From Pristionchus mayeri (lineage: Eukaryota > Nematoda > Chromadorea > Rhabditida > Neodiplogasteridae), in assembly GCA_036245805.1 (NCBI GenBank), contig BTRK01000005.1, positions 17,398,984-17,462,983 of the forward strand: a stretch of 64,000 nucleotides of DNA. Reading direction: 5' to 3'. This document shows, in pieces, positions 35,783 through 47,100 of this stretch. Made by a program: the position numbers and the translations under genes. The notes beneath the pieces were generated by a model that was not told where the DNA came from, did no database searches, and saw only the letters and a list, made by a program, of their open reading frames with translations. The first letter of the stretch is position 1; the number at the start of each line of letters is the position of its first letter.

Positions 35783-38232
35783 ATGGAAGATCTGTGTCAG
35801 AAGCTGCGGGGCTGCTTGAAGAAGAAGCAAGACGAGGAAAAGGTATCCACAATTCTCTTTGTTTTTACGTTCGAAATATATTTTTAAAAGTAAGTTCCTT
35901 GCAGTTTCCCATTCTGGCGCTGCCACAGGAGATCAAAGTGCACGTTATCGATCGACTGGACATTCCCACTCGACTCGCACTCAGGTGATATCATTGTATT
36001 GTAGTAATCAAGCCAATCCTCATTCCAGACAGTCGTGTAAACTTCTGTACAATGCTGAAGCAATTTCCAAATATAATGTGGAGGAATTATCTCTCTTTCG
36101 AGTAAGGCTTATTTGCTCATTTCTGTAGAGAGTATTGTATTCGAGGCATCTGATTGGGGCTAGGCGTGGGTTTAAATAAAGGAAATTGGAAAAAGGACGT
36201 TAACTTCTCCAAATATGGTGCCTTTTCGGATCTGTGGATTTCCGGCGTCTTCTACTTCCATAGAACTTAATTTTATCAGTGAATAAATGAGCTTACAGAC
36301 TGGATACAACGAGTTCACCCTTTCTATCAAAGATGCTCTCTCCGACACTTGGCTGCTAGTGAAAAATCAGGTACTCGGAACAAACGCGAGAACCAGCCAT
36401 GATACACCATTTTTCATTTTTTTTGTTCAATAGGAACCTTGTTCAATATCAAATAATGTTCGCAAACCCGTCCAAGTATTGTCCCAGGTCTATCTTCCAC
36501 CATCTTATTGTAGGTTGGAGTGAATGTGCGCAGATGGATAGATCGAGGGGATACGTCATTCAAAGAGATGGTACGGTATTTATCCTGTATCGATCGATAA
36601 TAATTAATCACAGAAGGAAGCTTCTCGATTGACATACTTCCGTCATATCGATACGCCTCTTGGAGAATTGACTGCGGTCCTGCAAGAGTATCTCAATAGA
36701 TCCATTATTGGCAAGGTCACAATCGATGGGGTAGGTCAGATATAAAAATTCTATAAATTATTGATTTATTCGTTCCACTGCACTAATTCGTCGATGTCCG
36801 AGTTGTGTGATCTACTGCGGATGAAGTCACTGGATGAACTGTACCTGAGTGCGCCCTTCTCCACCACTTCCGATTCCCCGTATGGCAGATTTGTGGTTTG
36901 ATCACGTCAATGATTCGTTTGAGACTAACCCAGCTGCTTCATGGATGTCCAAAGCAGCGCATTTTCAAACTCGCAATACATCGTCGGTTAGTTACGGAAT
37001 CACCTTGCACTTCCATCTCTCAGATGTGCCTTTATTATAGTGAATTTATATGAACTATGTTATGTCCTCTAACACGAATTTAGTCAACTGCGCGAGAATC
37101 GATCATTTTGCGAGCGTAGCGTGTTATCTTAGAGTGCTAATGGTAATAATTACAGTATTCCGATCAACTCAGTTGTCGAGAGAGACTTCCTCCTCTTTGC
37201 GACGAGCCGACTCGAGAAGCTGACCATTCATTCCAGGGTACTGTAGGATCACTTTAACGATTTACATTCGATTGCTTAGGTTGTCCACAATGAGCACAGC
37301 AGGGACAACTGTATAGTCGATGATGATCTCCTCATTACACTCCTCTCAGACAAGTGTGAGTTACTGTAGTTGTATATTTTTTAAACATGATTTGTTCAGG
37401 TCGCCACCTCCACCTTGTCTACTTCCTCCCTCTGCTCACTGCAAAGGGGATCGTGGCTGCAATCGAGGTGTGCTTACTTATTCAGAACCAATTTCGTTCC
37501 AGTCGGAAAAAAATACACGAATGATGGATGAGTCATCTTACCAATCAGTGCTACTAAATACGTTCCTGGACATCGAGGAAAAGATAGAAATACAATTATT
37601 TCAAGGCTACCTGATTGATAATTTTTTTGCAGCATCTCTCTTCTCGGAAGCTGCCAAGTGCTTCATTCTCGATATACTTCAGGTCAGTCGATCGAGGCAG
37701 TTGCATCACAATCGAAACATTATGGGCTATGAAAGTATTCGCTCTTTTCATTCTATAAATACAACAATAGGAGTTTTCATGATCAACAAGCTGGTTATTT
37801 GTGAACGACTGTGAAACCACCTTTTTGCAGATCTGAACTTCACGATGCCCTGTGGAGGTTGTTGGGATTGGTGATTACTGCAGGTATGGTACTGTAGTGG
37901 GTATCATGGGAACCCGAGGGCATGCATAAAGTGTGATGGACCAACTCTCGATTTAGATGGTACTCTCTCCTCGACGGATCGCTTGGTGAAAATTTCGCAG
38001 CCTGATAGCGACAATTGCATCGTGAAATTTGGGCAACATTTGGAAGTGAAGATAACCCGTAAATCATTCGTCAACAATTCTCCCCTTTTCTACAAGGTGA
38101 GTATGACATTTCTCTCGATAAAGTTAGAGTTTAAAGCGAAGTAGTTCTAGTCTAATTCGATAACCCTTTCAGATAGCCGTCAAAACAACTTTCAAACCTG
38201 CCAATCCTGGTTTAACGTGCCGTGTCCTTTAA
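35783..38232 (+). CDS. F-box protein, tandem paralog 2
   Basis: Fourteen exons give 364 residues: 35783-35842, 35905-35984, 36029-36101, 36299-36370, 36514-36570, 36614-36730, 36773-36879, 37156-37237, 37280-37355, 37400-37467, 37633-37682, 37831-37883, 37957-38096 and 38173-38232. FPILALPQEIKVHVIDRLDI followed by RLALRQSCKLLYNAEA is a clear F-box. The rest parallels paralog 1 exon by exon (TGYNEFTLSIKDALSDTW, PLGELTAVLQEYLNRS, LEKLTIHS, YFLPLLTAKGIVAAIE). Compared with paralog 1 it has an extra 5' exon and a longer penultimate exon. The expected acceptor of exon 7 reads CG, not AG, at 36771-36772, so this copy may use the next AG inside the exon, skip the exon, or be decaying. Confidence 0.78.
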
Positions 38233-39046
38233 TTTACCTTCACTGTTCGTATGCTATCCCTGTATCATTCGCTGAAGATTTGTAACTGACAATTTACGAT
38301 ATATATAGATATGTAATTTATGTTAATACGTTATCTAGAATCTTGCAATAGGTACGATTACTGTATTTAGGTAGAATCGTTGTCGTGTAAATAATAATGA
38401 ACAGATAAAATATTTTAATCAAACAAATATTTGTGAGGCTCCTAGCCTACTATAGTGTCCGAAATGACTTGGGAAAGTTTCCGATTTGATCTTTGAAATT
38501 GTAAGAAAGCAGACCATAAAACTTAGTTTATGGTTACTTGAATCGATAGTACGGTAGTGCGCCATGTGTCATTCTGCCTTTTCTGGTCCGTGGTGTGCAG
38601 GGAGCTGCGAATTTTCCCTTGATATTTATCGATTTCGTTATTATTTTTTAATGAAAAATGTAGTCAAACGAATACTAACTTCTCGCGCATTACGCGCACA
38701 TTTTCGTGTACTATTCCACACTCGCTGACCCGCTCATCCAGGGAGACTTTTTTGATGACGCGCCATTACCTTGTTATCAGTTATCCGTATGCAAAAGGCC
38801 AGCTACGTGGCTCGCGCTCATTGCGCGAGCGCACTGTCCGGCTGTTAAAACACTGCAGAGGTAGCTTTCACTGCCGGGTACTGTTCCGTCTCTATACAAC
38901 TCGCCCCTCTCTCCTCTGTTGACATAGTCTCTCCCTTCCCGCTTTTGTATCATCCCCGTCGTTATATCGAGCTGATTGTTGCATTGTCCATTTGATGGGC
39001 CCAATATACCTTCGTATTTACAGTGGTAACCGAGCCCGCACCGACG
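38233..39046. other. Intergenic region, F-box paralog 2 to ERp44-like gene
   Basis: This 814-bp region contains the 3' end of the F-box gene and the promoter of the ERp44-like gene. TTTACAG ends at 39022, 24 bases before the ATG, and is the likely trans-splice acceptor. A GCGCGAG-rich patch occurs near 38810-38830. No exon was recognised. Confidence 0.45.
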
Positions 39047-42000
39047 ATGACCCGGGAAACGCTCAGCTTGCTGGTTCTGGTACGCTTTTTCCCGCTTTAT
39101 CTCTCGAGATCTTTGTCTTTCAGACACTGGTCTCCCTCTGCTCTCTGCTCCAAGCAGAAGTCGTGTCTCTGGATGACTCTAATCACGATGAAGTACTCAG
39201 TAAGTTTTCGCTTTTTCGGGGGGATTCGGGGCAAGGTCGCAGCTCAAAAAGTAATTGCTTCCGTACGGATTGACAAGTTTTCGAGACAGTTTGATGATTA
39301 TCGAAATGCAGAGAACAACGAGATCGTCTTCGTCAACTTCTACGCCGAGTGGTGCCGATTCTCGCAGCAGCTGAAGCCCATCTTCGCCGAGGCCAGCGAG
39401 AAATTCGCCGTGAGTTTGGATGACACACTAGAAAAGGCAAAGGGCTATTTAATAACCGAACTACGATGTAATCCAAGCGACTGTTTTGTTCTAGTCGGTC
39501 GAAAATGACCAAAATGAAAATGTCCACTGGGAATGGGATCCGCAAAATGAAGGAGAATAAAGTCATTCGAGAATGTTCTGGGACTGGGGATAATATCATG
39601 TAAACAGGAAATTTTACGCAATTTCTCCCTTAAGCTACAAGATGGCTTAATTAGGGCTTCTTTTAATGCCGAATGTGTTAAGCGCTTCTAACGAGTGTCT
39701 TGTTCGATTCTCTCCTCTCTGGATTTAAGTTTACAAATTGCAGAACGCGAAGGGCAAGGTCGTCTTCGCCTCCGTCGACTCTGACAAGCAGTGTAAGCTG
39801 TTCACTTCTCTCCCAACGAATTTGCATAAATGACAACAATGCATGTCCGAGTGCCACGTACACGGCGCACTCGTGTTTCCCGATCTTCTCTCTGGATAAC
39901 TCGATCGCTTGCAGCCGGCATTTCCTCCCGCTACCACGTGAACAAGTACCCGACGCTCAAGCTGTTCCGCAACGGAGAGCTGGTCAAGAAGGAGTACAGG
40001 TGTGTTTATTGATTTTTTTTTTGAAAAATTGCTTTTGCCTTCAAACGATTGAAGTGGAGCGACAGGGGTTTGCTTGGATAGAGCGATTGAGACGTGGATT
40101 TGACTGGTAGTCAAGGTAGCGCGCCTAGTGACGGAAATGGAGCCTCGAATTCGTCCCCTTTGTGTTCAATAAAACACGATTGCGCTTGATCGACATGGCA
40201 CTAACAGAGTGATCAAGCATCGGCGAGATGAGTGACTAGAGTGTTTCCTGTGTGAGTCAGCGTAGGCTGCGAGAGGAAATGGAGGGAGCGTTCGTATTTG
40301 TTTCCCTCATTTTGTGTGCGTCGGAGGATTTACAACAAAATTTTTAAAAAAATACAAAAACACGGTTATCGTACCTTCCTCATCACAGGAGCCAGCGGTC
40401 GGTGGCGGCGCTGACGGAGTACATCCAGAAGCAGGTGGACTCGGCCATCCAGGTCTACGGCGACGAGAACCAACTGAAGCAGCATCTTGACGTGAGTGAG
40501 AGTACGGAAGGAGCAGAGGGCAGTCTGGGTGACCACGTACTGTCTCCATTTGTGGTCAGGTCACGTAATCGCCCCAAGTAGAGAATAAATTTATTACAAA
40601 GAAATCGCGGAAGTTTACATTTGCAACATATTGTTGGTGTCGGATGTTCTCCTGCCTCAATTTAAAACAAATTGACATATTCGAAGGGCGACTGTGACTT
40701 TTTAGTTTCTTCAGTACGTCTGGGCTTCATTCGAAGTAATTCTTCTTTACAACAAAATGAATTGCAGTCAAAGAAGCGCCACGTCATCGCTGGATTCGTC
40801 GAGCCGAGCGGCACCGAGTTCAACAACTTCAAGAAGGTGCGGTTGGCTACCGAACTCCGTAACCTTCATCCAGTCGTGACTATTGATCGATGTGGTTGAT
40901 GTGGACTGGTGCATTAAAAATATTATTTAATATAAACTAACAACAACGAATATCTTTCTGCTGCAGGCGGCGGGTATTCTTCGCGAGGAGTGCGTCTTCC
41001 ACCAGGGTCCCGCCCTCGCTGGCCAGGCGCCCAAGTCCATCAAGTTCGTCGGACAGAACGTGCGTTTATCCATTTCCTCCTTTTTTTTTGAAATTGTCAC
41101 CTGGTGGAATCTTGCCCCAATAAATATATTCAGCCGTTGTTTAGCGGCAGTTGCAATTCTTTCTCCTGCTGTTGCTTTCCACCAATACTCTGATTGCAGT
41201 CGCAAGTGCAGGAGCCCTACCCGCAGGATCTCGCCAACTTTGACCAGCTCAAGTGAGTAGTGTGGCTACCGTAGCGTGTGATTGATATCGGCGACGTTTA
41301 TCATGCACCAATTTGCAGATCCTGGCTCACGGAGCGCTGCGTGCCGCTCGTTCGCGAGATCACTTTCGAGAATGCCGAGGTGTGTTGTCGATCGGAAACG
41401 TCGGCTGAATTCACGCAATGGGATTTTCCTCAGACTTCGAGAGCTTGGGAAAATTCAGAAAGATTCTCACGTGGTGACATTTTGCAGGAACTGACGGAGG
41501 AGGGTCTGCCCTTCCTCATTCTCTTCAAGCACCCCGACGACAAGGACAGCGAGAAGATATTCTCCGAAGCCGTCGTGCGCGAAATCGCAGACCAGAAGAG
41601 TACGGTACCACCGCACGTTGCACACCATAGGAAATAACGCCCTACCTCACCACTTCATGTTTCTTTGCAGAGACGATCAACTGCCTGGTTGCTGACGGCA
41701 AGCGCTTCGCCCACCCGCTCCACCATCTTGGCAAGGCGGAGAAGGTACGGTAGTATCTCGTCATCCTCATGTTTGATTACGGTAATGTCAGACTTTCCTT
41801 TTCAGGACCTTCCGGTGATCGCGATCGACTCGTTCCGTCACATGTACCTGTTTGAGAGCATGCCCGCGCTCAGGTAAACGATCGGGTACTTGTGATGGAT
41901 TCTTTGCTTATTTTTTTATCAGATTGGGAAAAGGCGATAAAAGCACACCCAAAGTCAATCGCGTACTGATTTTTCCCATTGCAGCCAGGCTGGCAAGCTG

Positions 42001-42262
42001 CGGCAGTTCGTGTTGGACCTGCACAGTGGCAAGCTGCACCGCGAGTTCCACCACGGTCCCGACGCAGCCACCGTACAGGTCCAGGTACGGTAGCCGTGTG
42101 GTGTGGTTGTGCATTCTGGGAAATGGCAGAACAAGTCATACAGTAACCCTGTTCTAGGTGGATCCCAACGGTGCGCCCGAGACGCAGCCGCCTCCATCAG
42201 TCTTCGAGAAGCTGAAGCCCTCTTACAACCGGTACTCGCTCGTGAACAAGGACGAGTTGTAA
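39047..42262 (+). CDS. ERP44: ERp44-type ER thioredoxin-fold chaperone
   Basis: Fifteen exons give 392 residues: 39047-39079, 39124-39199, 39312-39409, 39744-39792, 39915-39999, 40389-40491, 40768-40836, 40967-41059, 41200-41252, 41319-41379, 41488-41599, 41671-41744, 41806-41873, 41985-42084 and 42158-42262. A signal peptide (LSLLVLTLVSLCSLLQA) precedes thioredoxin domain a with the atypical active site CRFS (FYAEWCRFSQQLKP), the single-cysteine motif of ERp44. RYHVNKYPTLKLFRNGELVK, CVPLVREITFENAEELTEEG, GLPFLILF, PVIAIDSFRHMYLF and LHSGKLHREFHHGPD match ERp44 domains a, b and b'. The C-terminus is KDEL, whereas human ERp44 ends RDEL. ERp44 retains ERO1 and unassembled secretory proteins by mixed disulfides in the early secretory pathway and uses KDEL receptors for return. 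Human ERp44 has 406 residues. Confidence 0.95.
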
Positions 42263-44102
42263 ACGTCGCCGCAGTCGCCTGCACCCAGCGCACCGCGCAC
42301 TACACCAAACCACCGTTTTCTGTTTGCTATTACCCTGTCTACAGGTTCCACAAGCTCCCTCAGTTTTCGTATTATTTCCGCAATATCCCATGGATGCATC
42401 TCTCAGTGGTTATTACCCGCTTTACTCTAATAGTGAATACTTTAATTGTATCGTATCAGAAGCTAGTCAAACTAAGTGATGTCACTCCATGATGTACCCA
42501 TCTCCTGCAATGCTCTTGTTTCTTTCCTTCCTTTTCGGGGTTTCCTGTGTGCTTCTAGCATGCCAATCGCCTTCTTTTTCTTCTGGTCACCCTATGCCCC
42601 CTCCCTCGTTTGTCCCTCGTTCCGAGTGGCGCATACTGTACGGGTTTATCGATTGATCACTTTGTCGCCTAGGCAGAAGTGTTTGTCCCCACCATACATC
42701 CCGTTTTCCCGTTTCAGTATTGCTCACCCTCTCTCCCCTTGTACTTTTGCGTTCGTAAGTTATTGACTGACATCGATTGTCCAAGGTTATTGTAATGCAG
42801 CATGTCCAATGCAAGAAGCACCAAATGTATCGACAGTTTTTCCTGTCTCTAGAATATTATATATATGTGAATGATTTGTATGTGTAAAGATACTCATATA
42901 GTTGAAGAAGAGTATTCAATAAATTGTGCCTGGGTTACGGTATCAGAGGAGCACAACAAGAGTGGTTTGAGAGCCCGAAGAATTGTATCGTTGGCTCGCG
43001 GGGAAATGCAGGGTGACATGTGTTGGAGGAGAGCAAAGACTGCACTTTGTATTCGATCTCCGTCATCCATCGGGAATTCTTATCTCTCCAGTGTCTCACT
43101 CGAGCTCACGTATCATTCTATGCTAATATTACGGACGTGAAGATGAGAAGGAATTTTCGCATAACTTCACTTTCGTTCTGCTGGTTTTCCTCGCCCGGTT
43201 TCCCCTCTGTTGACCTACTCATCCATTCTGAACCCTCCCTCTCCCTCCCTCCTTTGCCTCTCAAAAAGAGTACGTGAGGATAGAGAGCAGGCGCGCTTCA
43301 ACCCAGTGTAGAGAGTGAGAGAGTGCAGAGAGTAGAAGGGCGAGAGAGCGTGTGGAAGGAGGAGAGGGAGAGAAGCAGAGACGGAGAGAGTGCACTAGGA
43401 AGGAGAGAGAGTTAGAGACCGCTCGACTCCTTCGACTGACGGCTCGCTATGTCCTTGTTCTGCGAGAGAGCTAGGATTTCCATTCCTTTACTCGTTCCCT
43501 TATGTTTCAGTTTACAATTTTTGACATTGTGCCAAGCGAAAAAGGTGGAAGAAACGGGCAAATCCAGTTTGAGCAAGCGAGGCGGAGCGGATCGTTGAAT
43601 CGAGAAAAGGGCCACTAATTTGCCCATCCCCGTGTTTACCCGTTCCCCCCATCGACTGATGGCAACTCTGCTTCGCTGCTCACTTATCTTTGTAGTCTCT
43701 GAGTAGATCTGAGAGTACGGTACGAAGCCAAGTGAGCACCCCAATCCCCGTTCAAAGTATTCAATGTGGTTTGATGGTCGCTAGGATCAAATATGCTGCT
43801 CACTTTCTTTTCTGCGTTCAGAGTAACCCTATTTGCGAGTTCATTGAGAAACCGAGTTATTGCGCCAATAATCTCCTTGTTTCTAGATTGTTTGTACATT
43901 GCCTTTGGGTTTGCGAGATAAGTCTATGTCATCTTGGTATCATATTTCATCCTTCTTCAGAAATGCTCTGGACACCGCAAGTACTCTTCTTCCTTGTTTA
44001 TCGTCTCGCTCCTTGCTCGTTGAATGTTTTGCAGCTCCGATATTTTTATTATCGTGGAATTCATCTCCTCTAGTAACTTCCTTGAAACGGCAACACTGCA
44101 GG
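42263..44102. other. Intergenic region between ERp44-like gene and coq-1
   Basis: This 1.84-kb plus-strand interval includes AATAAA at 42918-42923 as a possible distal polyadenylation site of the upstream gene. It is GA-rich at about 43290-43420. The coq-1 promoter must lie in the right part. CACTGCAG ends at 44101, directly before the coq-1 ATG. No convincing exon was found on either strand. Confidence 0.45.
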
Positions 44103-47100
44103 ATGACTGCAACGCTGGCGCTCGGTCGCCGTGTCGGAGCGGGAGGGACGGCTGCTGCAGCTGTCGCAGCCACGACTCCGCAGCTGCAGCACAGGACGGT
44201 GAGTTACGGGTTTAAGGAGCATTCTTTGCTCCCGACTAGGCGACGAAATGCGATTAGGCGACGAAATCGTCACGGTATCAACGGTGATAGATCAGTGATG
44301 CAATATGGTTCGATACACTTGAAGTTGTTTTCGAAATGAGGAATCTAATGGGGGATCGATGGAACTTGATTTTGAATTGGAAAATTATTGACTGATCTTT
44401 AATCTCTCTTATTATTTAATTACAGATGCGTCGCTGCCACTCGAGCCCCGCCCCCTCCACATCCAAGGTGAGCAGGGGTTTCACGTGAATCTGATTAGGG
44501 GTCGGGTTCAGAGTTCCAATGACCCAATGGCTCATTGACTTTGTTCACATACAGCGTAGTTTATGAACGTACAATGATCAATTGAAAAACGACCGGTTCT
44601 CTGTTAATTCCTTCCATAAAATTTTCGGGTTTCAGAATGCCCTTGAATGATGACGAATCACACGTTTGTACCTTCTCTGATTTCAAAACGTCCATATTGC
44701 AGGCTACAGTTGCCCTCGCCTCGACTGCCGTATCCGAGTGGCCGACGTTCCTCAAGCCACGTCTCGCCGAGCTGAGGACGAATATTATCGATCAACTCGC
44801 AGGTACAGTAGCCGTTGAACTGTAGCGTCTAGATAACTGCTTGGAAGGCGAGATAACTATGTTTCTCTGTTAAACATAAATGGCCATAAATCAATTATCA
44901 TTGTCTTTCAGGGCGAGATCGAATACCTGCATTCATGCGGATGCGACAGGCAGCGTGAGTGATTTTTAGAACTTATTTTTTTCGAAATTACTTAAATTTG
45001 TATCTTTTTGGTATCCGCGTAATAGTATGATCAAATATACATACCCATCAACTATTCAATTCAATACACATTCCTGAGATGTTATGCAATAGTGAAACTC
45101 TGAGCCTTGTGACTCGCTCGGTTAGCAATCAACTACCATATATTTCACAATGACGATGTAGCCTTATCTTCCATCTGCAGCATCGATGCTGGCGATTCTG
45201 CAGCAGCTGCAGCCCCGACGATGGAGAGGATGGCGAGACTGTACTTCGAGGTACGGTAGCATTGCCGAGGGGATATCTAGATCGATAGTTATGGGAGATG
45301 GAATTATCGATTGAACGGTTCTGTGTTTTCTTCAATCCAGTTCATGTTGACTCATGATAACCTGCAAAAATGTTGAAATTAAAAATGCGAGGACGTCTTT
45401 CATGGACGCAACATGTTGACTTGTCATGAGGTATAATGTCGATGAAAAGATAAACTGGGTGATAATCTAGATATCAGAGATCATTATTTTTCTCTCAGCG
45501 CGGGGGCAAACTCTTCCGACCGACGATCGCGATGCTCATGGCGAGTGCTTGCAATCAGGAGGTATGCAATCAGGGGCACTTCTTCGGTTTCTGGCCACCC
45601 CCCTCCTTCTCATTTCCCATCCCCGTCCATCATTGAGGGGTTGAGCCGCCGAAAATCAGGAAGGAATACCTAAATGAGTGGGCTAGATGAGGGAGAGAGG
45701 GGGTGGCAAGAAACCGAAGAAGTGCCAATCAGGGCTTACTCACACTTATCAAATTAATGTTATTGTAAGTTGAATAACCCAGAGTAGATCGCCACCTAGA
45801 TTTTTTAGTTCGTAGATGTGGCTGTTTAGTGGCCACTGTGAAACATGTCAGACTTTCTCTTACCAAAAACGCAGTGCAACACGACTTCATAATTTAAATG
45901 CTTGCTAATACATTTTGTTTAGGTGCTAGCGCGCGGCACGCGTCAGCCGTCCGCGTGTGCGCGTGAGGAGCTTCCGCATAGCGCGGACGCGGATGACATC
46001 AGCGCGAAGCAGGCGAGCATCGCGCTCATCGCCGAGATGATCCACGTCGCCTCCCTCGTCCATGATGACGTCATCGATGAGGTGCCATAGTCTAGACGAG
46101 TGGAGGAGTACAGTAGATTAAAGTGCAAGATATCGATTTATTTAATTATCGTACACGAATGTGATGTTTCTAGGCAACTGAATAATTTTAATGTCGACAT
46201 TTGTTTGTGGGTTTTGTCACAGTCGCTAGGAGATTTGGAGATCAGCCTTGTGAATTAGGAGGAGGCGTAGTTGCGGAAATTGTTGCCTCGCGATATGAAC
46301 TCGCACACTAGACAACATTACAATGGGGGAGAACGGCACTACATCGGATGAGAACCCACTGGATGAGAACCAAAAAAATGGACCCTTCTGTAGGAGTTTC
46401 ACAGAAGCATTTTTGAGACTTTGGGAACCTACTGTGAACATGCTGTAGAAGGGTAATTTTTTTGGTTCTCATCCGGTGGGTTCTCATCCGACGGTTCTCA
46501 TCCGACCTAGTGCCGGGAGAACATTGGGTGTACTTGTCGATAGTTCCTGTCTTATCTATTCGTGCCTGGAACCGAAAAAAACTCACTATTTTGAAATTGA
46601 TTCACAGCTGTGGTATTTTGTTGAAGAATATCCTGTAGGTCGCTCCATTTCCAGTGAAAACTGACCACTGACTACCGTCCCACTTCTCAACTGATACATC
46701 ATGCTCATTCTACAGTATCAATCCCTCATTTTCAGGCAGCTACTCGACGGGGGGCGCCCTCAGTCAACGGATACTGGGGTAACAAGATGGTGAGTGAGGG
46801 GATATAAATAGGGATATGAGCATGCAGGTAGCAGGAGTCTAAACATCGGTCCAGATTGTAATTAAGAACAATATAATCACAAATGCTATTTCAGGCAGTG
46901 TTAGCGGGCGATTTCATCCTGGCACGAGCCACTCAGGTCAGCTGATATTTTATATCTTCTTTCTCTGTTTGAAAAATTCACTCGCCTGTCAGAGCGTGAG
47001 CAAAAGGCTGGGAAGAGGAAGCCAGAGAAAGGCCGAAGGACCAAAGATCAGCCATTGCAGGCCCTCTGCCAGATCGGAGATCCACGTGTCATCTCCACCA

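Noticed and set aside
42263..44102. SL RNA or 5S rRNA genes in intergenic regions
   Set aside because: No spliced-leader-like or 5S-like sequence was seen by eye here or in the other gaps.
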